From the NCBI GenBank assembly GCA_028281235.1, contig JANQKG010000031.1, forward strand, positions 33,513 through 97,512: a stretch of 64,000 nt of DNA, given 5' to 3'. Below, in pieces: positions 28,724-37,284 of the stretch. Under the pieces are notes generated by a model that was not told the origin of the DNA, did not search any database, and saw nothing but the letters and a program-made list of their open reading frames with translations. Position numbers and translations under genes: made by a program. The first letter of the stretch is position 1. Every line of letters starts with the position of its first letter. The stretch is from Afifellaceae bacterium (GTDB lineage Bacteria; Pseudomonadota; Alphaproteobacteria; Rhizobiales; Afifellaceae).

Positions 28724-30529
28724 ATGCTTGAGACGATGTATCTGACGATCTTGGTCGGCGCCGGCCTCGTGATGGCCGCGGTGTTCACGACCTGGATCGC
28801 CTTTCGCGTCGGCGCGCCGATCCTCTTGATCTTCCTCGTCGTCGGCCTGGTGGCCGGCGTGGACGGGCTTGGATTGGCGTTCGCCAATGCGCCGGCCGCC
28901 TATTTCCTCGGCTCAATCGCGCTCGCCATCATCCTGTTTGATTCCGGCTTCGGTACGAAGATCGCCGCTTTCCGGCAGGCGGCGCTGCCGGCCATTGTGC
29001 TGGCGACGCTTGGTGTGGTGCTGACCACCGCGCTTGTCGGCGTCGCCGCGCGCATCGTCTTCGGGCTTCCGTGGCTGCAATCCTTCCTGCTCGGCGCAAT
29101 CGTCAGCTCCACCGACGCGGCGGCGGTCTTCTTTCTTCTGCGCGTCGGCGGCATTCATTTGCGCGACCGCGTGCGCGCGGTGCTGGAGGTGGAATCGGGC
29201 TGCAACGACCCGATGGCCATCTTCCTCACCGTGACGCTTCTGGAGCTGATCACCACGCACACGCCGGAGGCCGGGCTGACTGCGACCTTCGCCCTCGCCT
29301 TTGCTCAGCAAATGGGCCTAGGGTTTGTGCTGGGGCTCGCCGGCGGCTTTGTGATCGTCAGGCTGGTCAATCGCCTTGACTTGGAATCGGGGCTCTATCC
29401 CGTCGTCGTGCTGGCCGCTTCGCTGGTGCTCTTCGGCATTGCCGGCGCGATCGGCGCCAGCGGATTCCTCGCCGTCTATGTCGCCGGACTGATCGCCGGC
29501 AACCGGCGGTTGCGCGAGGCGCTGACATTGCGCCGCTTCCAGGACGGCGCGACCTGGCTGGCGCAGATCGCCATGTTCGTCGTCTTCGGCCTCTTCGCCA
29601 CGCCATCGGAGTTTCCGCAGATCGCGCTTCAAGGCGTCGCGCTGGCGATCTTTCTGATCTTCGTGGCGCGGCCCGTCGCGATCTGGCTGTCACTGGCGCT
29701 CTTCCGCTTCCAGCGCGAGGAGACGGCCTTCATCGCATGGGTCGGCCTGCGGGGCGCGGTATCGTTGCTGCTTGCCGTCCTGCCGCTGATCGCATTGCTG
29801 CCGCGAGGCCAGGAAATCTTCAACGCCGCCTTCATCATCGTGCTTGCGTCGCTCCTCATTCAGGGCTGGACCATCCGCCCCATGGCGCGCCAGCTCGGTC
29901 TCATCATCCCGCCGACCATCGGGCCGGTGGACAAGGTGGAATTGGAGCTGCCCGGCACCGCCAATCACGAATTGGTGGTCTATCACGTCGTGCCCGACAG
30001 CCCCGTGGCGCGCGGCGAGCGCATTCCGCGCTGGGCGCGTCCCTCTCTGGTGATACGGCGCGGCCAATCGATGCGACCGCAATATGCCGGCCGCATCGAG
30101 TCCGACGATTACGTCTATCTGTTCGCCTCGCCGCGCAACATCCGGCTGCTCGATCGGCTGTTCGCCAGCCCTGCCAGCCTGGAGGAGGACGACAAGGACT
30201 TCTTCGGCGAGTTCTATATCGACACCGACCACACGCTCGGCGAGCTCGCTGCCGCCTATGGCATCGCGCCGTTTGAAGACCCGTCAACGCCGATCGGCAC
30301 CTACATGCTGCGAAGGCTCGGCGGCCGCGCGGAGATCGGCGACCGCGTCCCGATCGGCCCGGTGGAGCTGATCGTGCGCGACACGACCGAAGACGGCGCC
30401 ATCCTTGCCGCCGGGCTGGCAGTGGCCCCGGAGCCCCATCCGGTGACGCCCTGGCCGGTGCTCAGCAACGTCACCGACCTTGCGGCGATCGTCCGCGCGC
30501 GATGGGATCGGCTGCGTCGCAGGGCCTAA
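28724..30529 (+). CDS. Potassium/proton antiporter (NhaP2/CvrA type)
   Basis: This 601-residue CPA1-type antiporter probably exports K+ in exchange for H+ at the inner membrane. About 12 transmembrane helices cover residues 1-390, with the conserved acidic motifs SSTDAAAVFFLL and VESGCNDPMAI. The cytoplasmic part contains a TrkA-C-like segment (about 400-480) and a C-terminal CorC/HlyC-like domain (about 490-575), the layout of NhaP2/CvrA. It follows kup by about 107 bases. Its stop overlaps the convergent GNAT gene by a few bases. Confidence 0.93.
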   Translation: MLETMYLTILVGAGLVMAAVFTTWIAFRVGAPILLIFLVVGLVAGVDGLGLAFANAPAAYFLGSIALAIILFDSGFGTKIAAFRQAALPAIVLATLGVVLTTALVGVAARIVFGLPWLQSFLLGAIVSSTDAAAVFFLLRVGGIHLRDRVRAVLEVESGCNDPMAIFLTVTLLELITTHTPEAGLTATFALAFAQQMGLGFVLGLAGGFVIVRLVNRLDLESGLYPVVVLAASLVLFGIAGAIGASGFLAVYVAGLIAGNRRLREALTLRRFQDGATWLAQIAMFVVFGLFATPSEFPQIALQGVALAIFLIFVARPVAIWLSLALFRFQREETAFIAWVGLRGAVSLLLAVLPLIALLPRGQEIFNAAFIIVLASLLIQGWTIRPMARQLGLIIPPTIGPVDKVELELPGTANHELVVYHVVPDSPVARGERIPRWARPSLVIRRGQSMRPQYAGRIESDDYVYLFASPRNIRLLDRLFASPASLEEDDKDFFGEFYIDTDHTLGELAAAYGIAPFEDPSTPIGTYMLRRLGGRAEIGDRVPIGPVELIVRDTTEDGAILAAGLAVAPEPHPVTPWPVLSNVTDLAAIVRARWDRLRRRA

Positions 30530-31056
30530 TCAGGCAGCGTCGTGCTGCCCTCCCCCAGCGCGCGCTGCATGAAGATCGTGTCGAGCCAGCGCCCGTGCTT
30601 GAAGCCGGAGGCCGCTATCACCCCGATTTCGCGAAAACCGAGCGCGCGATGCAGGCCGACGGACGCGGCGTGTTCCGTGCCGCCGCCGATGACCGCCACC
30701 ATCTGACGAAAGCCGAGACGCTCGCTCGCCGCAATCAGCTCCACCAGCAGCGCCCGACCCACGCCGCGGCCTTGCGCATTCGGCGTGACATAGATGCTGT
30801 CCTCCACCAGGAACCGATAGGCACGCCGCGCGCGATAGGGCGCGGCATAGGCATAGCCGAGCACGTCATTGTCGTGCACAGCGACGATATAGGGATAGGC
30901 CTCGGCGACGAGCGCGCGCCAGCGGCGGATCATCTCCTCAAGGCTCGGCGGCTCAAGTTCGTAGGACGCAGTGCCGGTCTGAACCGACTCGCCGTAGATC
31001 GCGGTGATGGCCGGCAGGTCAACCTCTTCGGCGGGGCGCAGAACGAAACTGGTCAT
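30526..31056 (-). CDS. GNAT acetyltransferase, phosphinothricin-acetyltransferase-like
   Basis: This 176-residue GNAT protein has the acetyl-CoA motif A at QGRGVGRALLVELI (about 115-128) and a phosphinothricin/methionine-sulfoximine acetyltransferase-like N-terminus (LRPAEEVDLPAITAIY, FLVEDSIYV). Such enzymes N-acetylate glutamate analogues or related amines. The natural substrate is unknown. It overlaps the end of the antiporter gene on the other strand by 4 bases. Confidence 0.9.
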   Translation of the reverse strand: MTSFVLRPAEEVDLPAITAIYGESVQTGTASYELEPPSLEEMIRRWRALVAEAYPYIVAVHDNDVLGYAYAAPYRARRAYRFLVEDSIYVTPNAQGRGVGRALLVELIAASERLGFRQMVAVIGGGTEHAASVGLHRALGFREIGVIAASGFKHGRWLDTIFMQRALGEGSTTLPD

Positions 31057-31204
31057 GACAAATTCTAGAGCGTTTCAGCTCATGCCGGAAAGATATCCGG
31101 TTCGGGCCACTCCTCGCCTTCGAGGGAGGATGCGTTGCGGGCCGCTTCCGGCAGGAGGCAGAACCGCCATGGCGCCAGGCCGAACCGGCCGGTCAAAAGA
31201 AAAA

Positions 31205-31224
31205 CGCGGCGCCGAAGCGCCGCG
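31205..31224 (-). terminator. Intrinsic terminator after the Bax-inhibitor-1 gene
   Basis: CGCGGCGC (31205-31212) pairs with GCGCCGCG (31217-31224) around a CGAA loop. On the minus strand the stem is followed by TTTTTCTTTT. It lies about 85 bases beyond the stop of the gene at 31310, with repeat copy 3 in between. The plus-strand tail (TTTG) is weak. Confidence 0.8.
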
Positions 31225-31241
31225 TTTGAAGAAGGTCTGTC

Positions 31242-31312
31242 AGGCTCTATGTCTTTGCTGGAGCACGATCTTGTCCGAAAAGATGGTGGCCACTTTTCGG
31301 GATCATGCTCTA
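31242..31312. repeat. Dispersed palindromic repeat, GAGCATGATC family, copy 3 (inverted)
   Basis: GAGCACGATC (31261-31270) pairs with GATCATGCTC (31301-31310) with one mismatch, and CCGAAAAG/CTTTTCGG forms the inner stem. The tail modules (CTCTAT, TCTTTGCTG) are the reverse complement of those in copies 1 and 4. The outer CTAG contains the TAG stop of the Bax-inhibitor-1 gene, so the repeat abuts the coding end exactly, as copy 1 does at fabI. Confidence 0.8.
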
Positions 31313-32050
31313 GTTCCGGTTGCCCATGAACTGAAGCAGAAACATGAAGAGGTTGATGAAGTCGAGATAGAGCTGCAGCGCTCCGATGATGGAGGCGCGC
31401 CCCGCCGCGACCTGATCGTTGGCGACGAAATCGTAGGTGTTCTTCAGCCGTTGCGTATCGTAGGCGGTGAGGCCGGCGAAGATCAGCACGCCGATCACCG
31501 AGATCGCGAACTGCACCGCAGATGAGCCGAGGAACAAATTCACGATCATCGCCAGGATGAGGCCGATCAGTCCCATGAACAGGAACGAGCCCCAGCCGGA
31601 GAGGTCGCGCTTGGTGGTGTAGCCGTAAAGGCTCAACGCACCGAACGACGCCGCCGTGATGAAGAATGTGCGGGCGATGCTCTCGCCGGTAAAGACGATG
31701 AAGATGGACGAGAGCGACAATCCCATCACCGCCGCAAAGGCGAAGAACACAAGCCGCGCCGTTCCCGGCTGCATGCGGTGCACAGCCGCAGAGAGCCCGA
31801 AGACGAAGGCGAGCGGCGCCAGAATGATCACCCAGCGCAGCGGGCTCACGTAAAGCGTCTGCGCCACAGCCGGGCTGCTCATGGCCCACAGGAACGAGCC
31901 GTAGGCGACGATGCCTGTGATCGCCAGGCCGAGCGCCATGTTGTTGTAGATGCCGAGCATGAAGGCGCGCAGACCCTCGTCAACGGCCGCCGTCCGCGCA
32001 TCGGCACCTGCACGAGCGGTTGTCGCGTACCGCCGGTCAAATTCAGCCAT
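31310..32050 (-). CDS. Bax inhibitor-1/YccA family membrane protein
   Basis: This 246-residue protein has seven hydrophobic helices and the BI-1 signature near the end (IGVLIFAGLTAYDTQRLKN). Bacterial members are inner-membrane proteins linked to FtsH control or ion leak. The specific role here is unknown. I chose the ATG at 32050 because AAGGAG precedes it and the N-terminus (MAEFDRRYATTARAG) is typical. A frame open to 32128 adds non-family residues. It ends in repeat copy 3. Confidence 0.92.
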   Translation of the reverse strand: MAEFDRRYATTARAGADARTAAVDEGLRAFMLGIYNNMALGLAITGIVAYGSFLWAMSSPAVAQTLYVSPLRWVIILAPLAFVFGLSAAVHRMQPGTARLVFFAFAAVMGLSLSSIFIVFTGESIARTFFITAASFGALSLYGYTTKRDLSGWGSFLFMGLIGLILAMIVNLFLGSSAVQFAISVIGVLIFAGLTAYDTQRLKNTYDFVANDQVAAGRASIIGALQLYLDFINLFMFLLQFMGNRN

Positions 32051-32364
32051 AGAAGGTTCTCCTTCGCATTGCTCCGTTGCGGGCGGAGCGTCGCCCGCGA
32101 ATATGGCGATGTTCCGCCTCCCGCACAAGCCTTGCGACGCCCGTAAAAGCCCGGAATCGGGCGGTTTCTTGGTTAAGACCTGGAGCCTGTGTGAAAGATT
32201 GGCCTCACGGCGCGCGGCCGGATCATCAGACGTTCGCTCGCGCCAACAGGGTCGGTTCAGGCTCCAAAATCAAAGAACAAGAGCCCGGAACCGGCCTTCG
32301 CCCGGCAGAGGGCCGTCTGATCGGCCATCGACATTGCGCGCGGCCAGCATTCTCAACCGGGCTC
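32051..32364. other. Gene-free spacer with candidate terminator hairpins
   Basis: No coding region is convincing here. On the minus strand, directly after the ABC permease stop, GAGCCCGG (complement of 32358-32365) can pair with CCGGGCTC (complement of 32281-32288), followed by TTGTTCTTTG, a plausible but large-loop terminator. A smaller dyad, GCCCGGAATCGGGC near 32147-32160, is followed on the plus strand by GGTTTCTTGG and on the minus strand by TTTTA. The promoter of the Bax-inhibitor-1 gene should lie in the 32051-32140 part, but I see no clear boxes. Confidence 0.4.
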
Positions 32365-34911
32365 TTAAAGGTTCTTCAGAAGCGCCGCCGGCTTGACGGA
32401 GAGGATTCGCCAGGTTCCCACAAGCCCAAGACCGAGCGTCACGGCGAGTGCGGTCGCCGCCGCGGTTGCTGCGACGCTGGGATAGATTGTGAAGTCGAGA
32501 TCCATCACCTGCGTGATCACGTACCACGACGCCGCGGTGCCAGCGGCGAGCGCGAACAGGCCGGTGGCAATGCCAAGAAGCCCGTATTCCAGCGAGAAGG
32601 CAGACAGAAGCACCGGCCGCGTCGCGCCGAGCGTCTTCAAGATCACCGCATCCTGCCGGCGCTGCCGGTGACCGGCGGCAAGCGCCCCGCCAAGCACCAG
32701 CATGGAGACGACCAGCGCCAGCGAGGCTGCCACCCGCACGGCAAGCGCCAGATCGGCGATGACGGCATTCACCGCATCAATGGCGTCGCGCACGCTGATG
32801 GTGGTCACGCCGGGAAAGGCCGCCGTCACGGCGGAGAGCACCGCCCGCGCGTCATCGCGCCCGGCGTCCTCAGGCATCTGCAAGGTGGCGAGGTGGGTAT
32901 GCGGCGCGCCGGCGAGCGTATTAGGCGAGAAGACGAGGACGAAATTGATCGACAGCGACTCCCATTCCAGATCGCGAAGATTGGCGATGCGCGCCGTCAC
33001 GTTGCGGCCGAGAATGTTGACGGTGATGGTGTCGTCGATCGCCAGTCCGAGATCGGTGGCAATCTCGTCTTCCAGCGAAACAAGCGGCGCGCCGTCATAA
33101 TCGGCGGGCCACCAGTCGCCTTCCGCAAGCGTCGAGTTCTCCGGCACAGTGCTTGAGTAGGTGATACCGCGATCGCCGTTGAGCGCCCAGCTTGAACGCC
33201 CCTGCGCCTTGACCTCAGCGCTGGGGACGCCGTTCACCGCCATGATGCGGCCGCGCAGCATCGGCACCGTCTGGACGAAACCGCCGGGCGATGTCTCCGA
33301 AAGCAGCGTCGCAAAGCGGTCGCGCTCCTCGTTTTGCACATCGACGAAGAAGAAGTCCGGTGCGCGTTCGCTGATGGCGCCGGAAAGCTGTGAGCGCAGA
33401 TTGGTGTCGATCAGTGCCAGCGTCACAAGCAGCGTCAGCCCGAGACCGAGCGACAGAACCACGGCCGGCGTCAGCGCTCCCGGCCGATGCACGTTGCGCA
33501 CGGCAAGCCTGAGCGCCGTGCCGCGCAGCGTGCCGACCCGCCGCGCCGCCGCCATCAGCCCCACCGCGACGACGCGCAGCACGACAAAGGCGGCGATGAC
33601 CGCACCCACGTAGAAGAGCGCCAGCTCGCGATCGCCGGCAAGCAGCACCGCCATGGCCGCGAGCGCGACGAGCACCAGCGCGCGCGCTGCCCGATAGCTG
33701 GGCGGCGGCTTGAGCGGTGCATGGATGGCGCGGTCGGCAAACAGGCTCGACGCCGGCATCTGCCGCGCTCGCCCCAAAGGCCCAAGCGCAAAGCCGAGCG
33801 TCACCAAAAGTCCATAGACAACGGCGAGCCCCAACTCACGCGGATAGATGCCGATCGCCGACGTCGGCACAAGATCGGCCAGCGCAAAACGCGTTGCGAA
33901 CGGCAGCGTCGCCCCCACCGCCAGCCCGATAGCGATACCGAGACAGGCGATCAGCAGAATTTGGATCAGATAGACCTGGAACACCGTTCCGCCGCGCGCA
34001 CCGAGGCATTTCAGCGTGGCAATCGCCGGCCGCTTCAGGTCGACATAGCTCGACACCGCGTTCGCCACGCCGACGCCGCCGACGATCAGTGCAGTCAGTC
34101 CGACCAGCGTCAAAAACTGAGAGAAGCGCTCGATGTTGCGTCTCAGGCTCGGCGCTGCATTGTCGCGTGAGCGCTTGTTCCATCCCGCTTCCGGAAACAG
34201 ACGATCGGCCTCGCCGCGAATGAAGCCGATCTCCGCCAGGCTGTTGGCGCCCTCCGGCAAGCGGATGCGGTAGGTCCATTCAATCAGGCTGCCGCGTTGC
34301 ACGAGGCCGGCGGCGCGCAGCGCATCGATGGATGCGATGAAGCGCGGGCCAAAGCCCATACCCGCCGCAAGCCGGTCCGGCTCGGAGCGGATGATCCCGC
34401 GGATTTCAAGCGACTCGGAGCCAAGCGCGACCATGTCGCCGACACCCAGTTGCAGCCGGTCCAGAAGCTCCTGAGCGACGAGCGCGCCGTGCACGCCGTC
34501 AGTCGGGGCCAATCGGGTCTGGCCGTCCGTCGCACCGTCTTCCAGCACCAGCGTACCGCCATGCGGATAGGAGTTGTCGACGCCGCGCGCCTCCACCAAC
34601 GTCTGGCTATTCCCGTCGGGATGACGCGCCATGGCGGGGAGATCGGCGATGATGCCCAGCGCGCCCTTGGATCGAAAGTAGTCGAGCTCCGCTGGCGTCG
34701 CCTCGCGTTGCTGCAGCTCAAAGGCAATGTCGCCGCCAAGGATCACCCGGCCTTCGGCGGCGATGCCATCGGTCAGCGCGCGCGAGACGGAATTGATCCC
34801 CGCAATGGCCGCGACACCGAGCGTGATGCAGGCGACGAAGACATAAAAGCCGGAGAGCCCGCCGCGCAGCTCGCGCAGCGCCAGCCGGACCGCAAGCGGC
34901 AGGTCGCCCAT
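32365..34911 (-). CDS. ABC transporter permease, FtsX/YbbP type
   Basis: This 848-residue permease has an N-terminal helix (about 17-40), a large periplasmic domain, three helices at about 260-400 forming the first FtsX core, a second periplasmic domain (about 490-700) and three C-terminal helices forming a second core. This doubled-FtsX layout is that of YbbP. It lies 3 bases after its ATPase and next to tesA, as ybbA-ybbP-tesA do in E. coli. The exported substrate is unknown. Lipoprotein- or lipid-related traffic is one guess from the family. Confidence 0.9.
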   Translation of the reverse strand: MGDLPLAVRLALRELRGGLSGFYVFVACITLGVAAIAGINSVSRALTDGIAAEGRVILGGDIAFELQQREATPAELDYFRSKGALGIIADLPAMARHPDGNSQTLVEARGVDNSYPHGGTLVLEDGATDGQTRLAPTDGVHGALVAQELLDRLQLGVGDMVALGSESLEIRGIIRSEPDRLAAGMGFGPRFIASIDALRAAGLVQRGSLIEWTYRIRLPEGANSLAEIGFIRGEADRLFPEAGWNKRSRDNAAPSLRRNIERFSQFLTLVGLTALIVGGVGVANAVSSYVDLKRPAIATLKCLGARGGTVFQVYLIQILLIACLGIAIGLAVGATLPFATRFALADLVPTSAIGIYPRELGLAVVYGLLVTLGFALGPLGRARQMPASSLFADRAIHAPLKPPPSYRAARALVLVALAAMAVLLAGDRELALFYVGAVIAAFVVLRVVAVGLMAAARRVGTLRGTALRLAVRNVHRPGALTPAVVLSLGLGLTLLVTLALIDTNLRSQLSGAISERAPDFFFVDVQNEERDRFATLLSETSPGGFVQTVPMLRGRIMAVNGVPSAEVKAQGRSSWALNGDRGITYSSTVPENSTLAEGDWWPADYDGAPLVSLEDEIATDLGLAIDDTITVNILGRNVTARIANLRDLEWESLSINFVLVFSPNTLAGAPHTHLATLQMPEDAGRDDARAVLSAVTAAFPGVTTISVRDAIDAVNAVIADLALAVRVAASLALVVSMLVLGGALAAGHRQRRQDAVILKTLGATRPVLLSAFSLEYGLLGIATGLFALAAGTAASWYVITQVMDLDFTIYPSVAATAAATALAVTLGLGLVGTWRILSVKPAALLKNL

Positions 34912-34914
34912 ATT

Positions 34915-35622
34915 TTAGGCGCCCGCCGCGCTGACAAGCCTGGGCGGCGCCGATTCAATGCGGCCGCCGGCAATCCGCACCGTGCGGTCGCAGCGTTCGG
35001 CAAGGTCTACGTCGTGGGTCACCAGCACCAGCGTGGTGCCATGATCGGCCACGACTGAAAGCAGAAGATCGGCAATCTCGCCGCCGGTGGCACCATCCAG
35101 ATTGCCGGTGGGCTCGTCGGCGATGAGGATCGACGGCTCAACGGCAAGCGCGCGCGCAATGGCGACGCGCTGCTGCTCGCCGCCGGAAAGCTGCGCGGGA
35201 TAGTGCGACAGGCGCTCCGCCAGCCCAACTTGGCCAAGCACCGAGCGGGCGCGATCGAACGCATCGTCGCGGCCGGCGAGCTCCAGCGGCACCGCCACAT
35301 TCTCCAGCGCATTCATCGTCTGCATCAGATGGAAGGCCTGGAACACGAACCCGACCTCCCGGCCGCGGAAGCGGGCGATCTGATCCTCGTCGAGCCCGGC
35401 ATAATCCTGCCCGGCGACCATGACGCGACCGCTGTCGATCCGCTCCAGGCCGGCGATCACCATGAGAAGCGTCGACTTTCCGGAGCCTGACGGCCCCACA
35501 AGCCCGATGCTCTCTCCTCGGCTGACCTCGAAATTCACCTGCCGCAGCACATGCACCCGTGCCGGGCCGCTCCCCAAAGTGAGATCGACGTCGTTGAGGA
35601 GGATGACCGGTTCACTTGCCAT
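34915..35622 (-). CDS. ABC transporter ATP-binding protein, YbbA type
   Basis: This 235-residue ATPase of the LolD/MacB-like group has Walker [10 protein letters not shown] (about 43-51), a Q-loop at FVFQAFHLM, signature [15 protein letters not shown] (about 144-158), Walker [13 protein letters not shown] and the H-loop VTHD. It partners the permease downstream and diverges from tesA, whose start lies about 45 bases away. Confidence 0.94.
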   Translation of the reverse strand: MASEPVILLNDVDLTLGSGPARVHVLRQVNFEVSRGESIGLVGPSGSGKSTLLMVIAGLERIDSGRVMVAGQDYAGLDEDQIARFRGREVGFVFQAFHLMQTMNALENVAVPLELAGRDDAFDRARSVLGQVGLAERLSHYPAQLSGGEQQRVAIARALAVEPSILIADEPTGNLDGATGGEIADLLLSVVADHGTTLVLVTHDVDLAERCDRTVRIAGGRIESAPPRLVSAAGA

Positions 35623-35666
35623 GGCGTTGCCTATATCACCCAGGAACTTGGGAATATGGGTCGTCG

Positions 35667-36317
35667 ATGGGCACCTTCAAAATGGAATTTTTACGAGCAT
35701 TCGCCTGCGCGGTAGCGCTTTGGGCAGCCTCAGCCTACGCCACGTTCGCTGCGCCCGTTGAAATCGTTGCTTTCGGCGACAGCTTGACGGCCGGCTATGG
35801 AGTGGCACCGGGCGAGGCTTTTCCCGAGCAGCTGGAAGCGGCGCTGATCGCCCGCGGTCACGATGTCAGCGTGGTCAATGCGGGTGTGTCCGGTGACACC
35901 TCATCGGGCGGTCTGGCGCGGCTGGAATGGTCGGTTCCGGCGGAGGCCGATATCGTCATCGTGGAGCTTGGCGCCAACGACGCCCTGCGTGGCGTCGACC
36001 CTGAGATCACGCGCGAATCGCTCAGCAACATTCTGGCGAAGCTGCGCGAGCGGAACCAGAAGGTGCTCCTGGCCGGCATGCTGGCGCCGCGCAATCTCGG
36101 CGCCGACTACGCGACCGCCTTCGATGCCATCTATCCGGAGCTCGCCGAAGAATATGGGGTGGCGCTCTATCCCTTCTTCCTCGACGGCGTCGCGACCGAG
36201 CCAGGGCTCAACCAGCCCGACGGCATTCACCCCAACGCCGAAGGAATCGCCAAAATCGTTGAAGCGATCTTACCTGCTCTGGAGACGCTTCTCCGCGAAG
36301 TGGCCACGGAGAGCTGA
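35667..36317 (+). CDS. tesA: TesA-type SGNH arylesterase/lysophospholipase
   Basis: This 216-residue hydrolase has an N-terminal signal peptide ending near TFAAP (about residue 30), so it is probably periplasmic. SGNH blocks are clear: FGDSLTAGYG (Ser nucleophile), Gly in NAGVSGDTSSGG, GANDALRG (Asn), and DGIHPNAEG (Asp-His). I chose the ATG at 35667. An in-frame ATG at 35682 and a longer frame from 35616 exist, but the latter would overlap the divergent ATPase gene. The adjacent ABC exporter is the conserved partner of this gene in other proteobacteria. Confidence 0.92.
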   Translation: MGTFKMEFLRAFACAVALWAASAYATFAAPVEIVAFGDSLTAGYGVAPGEAFPEQLEAALIARGHDVSVVNAGVSGDTSSGGLARLEWSVPAEADIVIVELGANDALRGVDPEITRESLSNILAKLRERNQKVLLAGMLAPRNLGADYATAFDAIYPELAEEYGVALYPFFLDGVATEPGLNQPDGIHPNAEGIAKIVEAILPALETLLREVATES

Positions 36318-36319
36318 CC

Positions 36320-37042
36320 TCACCAGCCGCGCAGAATGGCTGCGCCGATAATCGGCCCCGGACCGTTCGGCAGGTCTTCCTGGACAATGATGGCGCACGC
36401 ATCGATGCCGTCGGCGATGATCTCGTCCTTGGGAAGCATGATCTTCACCGCCTCGCCGTCCCACATGCCGACGGAGCGCATGCCGCGCACGATGTTGTAA
36501 TAGCCGATCGTGCGGCCGGCATTCTCGCCGCGCTGGATCGCCACCTTGGCTTCGGCGGTCAAAAGGGCAAGCCGTATCGTGGCGTGATTGACGCTCGTCT
36601 CCGGCTGCGCACCCACCTCGATCTCAATCGTACCGTCGCCGCGACTGAGGCGGACGGGAACCTGCAGCGACGCATTGGCAATCGCCGCCTCAATGGCCCG
36701 CCGATCGCTGCCGACATAGCCCTTGATGCCGTTGATCATCATCTGCGGCGTGTAGACACGGCGCGAGCCTTGCGCGGCGGCATAGTCGCGCTGCCGCTGC
36801 GAATAAGCGGCATGGCCAAACGTGTCGCGCCAGCCAAGATAGTCCCAGTAGTCGACATGCAGGGAGAGCGCGACAATATCGTCGCGCATCGTCAGCTCAG
36901 CAAAATAAGCATCGGCCGAGACACACGACGAACAGCCCTGGCTGGTGAACAGCTCAACCAGAGCCTTGGGCTCGGCGTTCGCCGGCCCAGCGACAAGGAT
37001 GCTGGCGAAAAGCCCAGCAATGAAGCTGAATACCCGTCCCAT
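36320..37042 (-). CDS. Exported DUF1223 thioredoxin-fold protein
   Basis: This 240-residue protein has a signal peptide (about 1-23, ending PANA) and a DUF1223 domain. The conserved VELFTSQGCSSC places a Cys37-x-x-Cys40 pair at the thioredoxin-like active-site position, with HVDYWDYLGWRDTFG further on. The reaction is unknown. Family members lie next to acnA in many rhizobia, as here. It converges with tesA, the stops being 2 bases apart. Confidence 0.88.
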   Translation of the reverse strand: MGRVFSFIAGLFASILVAGPANAEPKALVELFTSQGCSSCVSADAYFAELTMRDDIVALSLHVDYWDYLGWRDTFGHAAYSQRQRDYAAAQGSRRVYTPQMMINGIKGYVGSDRRAIEAAIANASLQVPVRLSRGDGTIEIEVGAQPETSVNHATIRLALLTAEAKVAIQRGENAGRTIGYYNIVRGMRSVGMWDGEAVKIMLPKDEIIADGIDACAIIVQEDLPNGPGPIIGAAILRGW

Positions 37043-37182
37043 AATCGTTCAGCTACGCCGTCACTGCCCCCCGAGGCTATTCACAACACATACACACACA
37101 CGTATTTGAAGAGCCCGAATGCCGGCGATCTCGCCGGCACACGATCCCCACAATCGCTAAAACCTTTAGCCGGTCAAGGACT

Positions 37183-37278
37183 AGGACCAATCGACCTTCA
37201 GGATTTGGAGCGTGGTATGAGCCAAATCCTTACCGGACGCGGCGCGCCACGCCCGAAACCTGAAGGTCGATTGGTCCT
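37183..37278. repeat. Long inverted repeat with nested hairpin downstream of acnA
   Basis: Arms at 37183-37202 and 37259-37278 are perfect 20-base inverted repeats beginning AGGACCAATCGACC. Between them GGATTTGG (37201-37208) and CCAAATCC (37222-37229) form a second stem. The right arm ends 6 bases before the acnA stop codon at 37285, so it could fold at the acnA 3' end, but no T-run follows. It resembles neither of the other repeat families in the window. Confidence 0.75.
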
Positions 37279-37284
37279 AACGGC

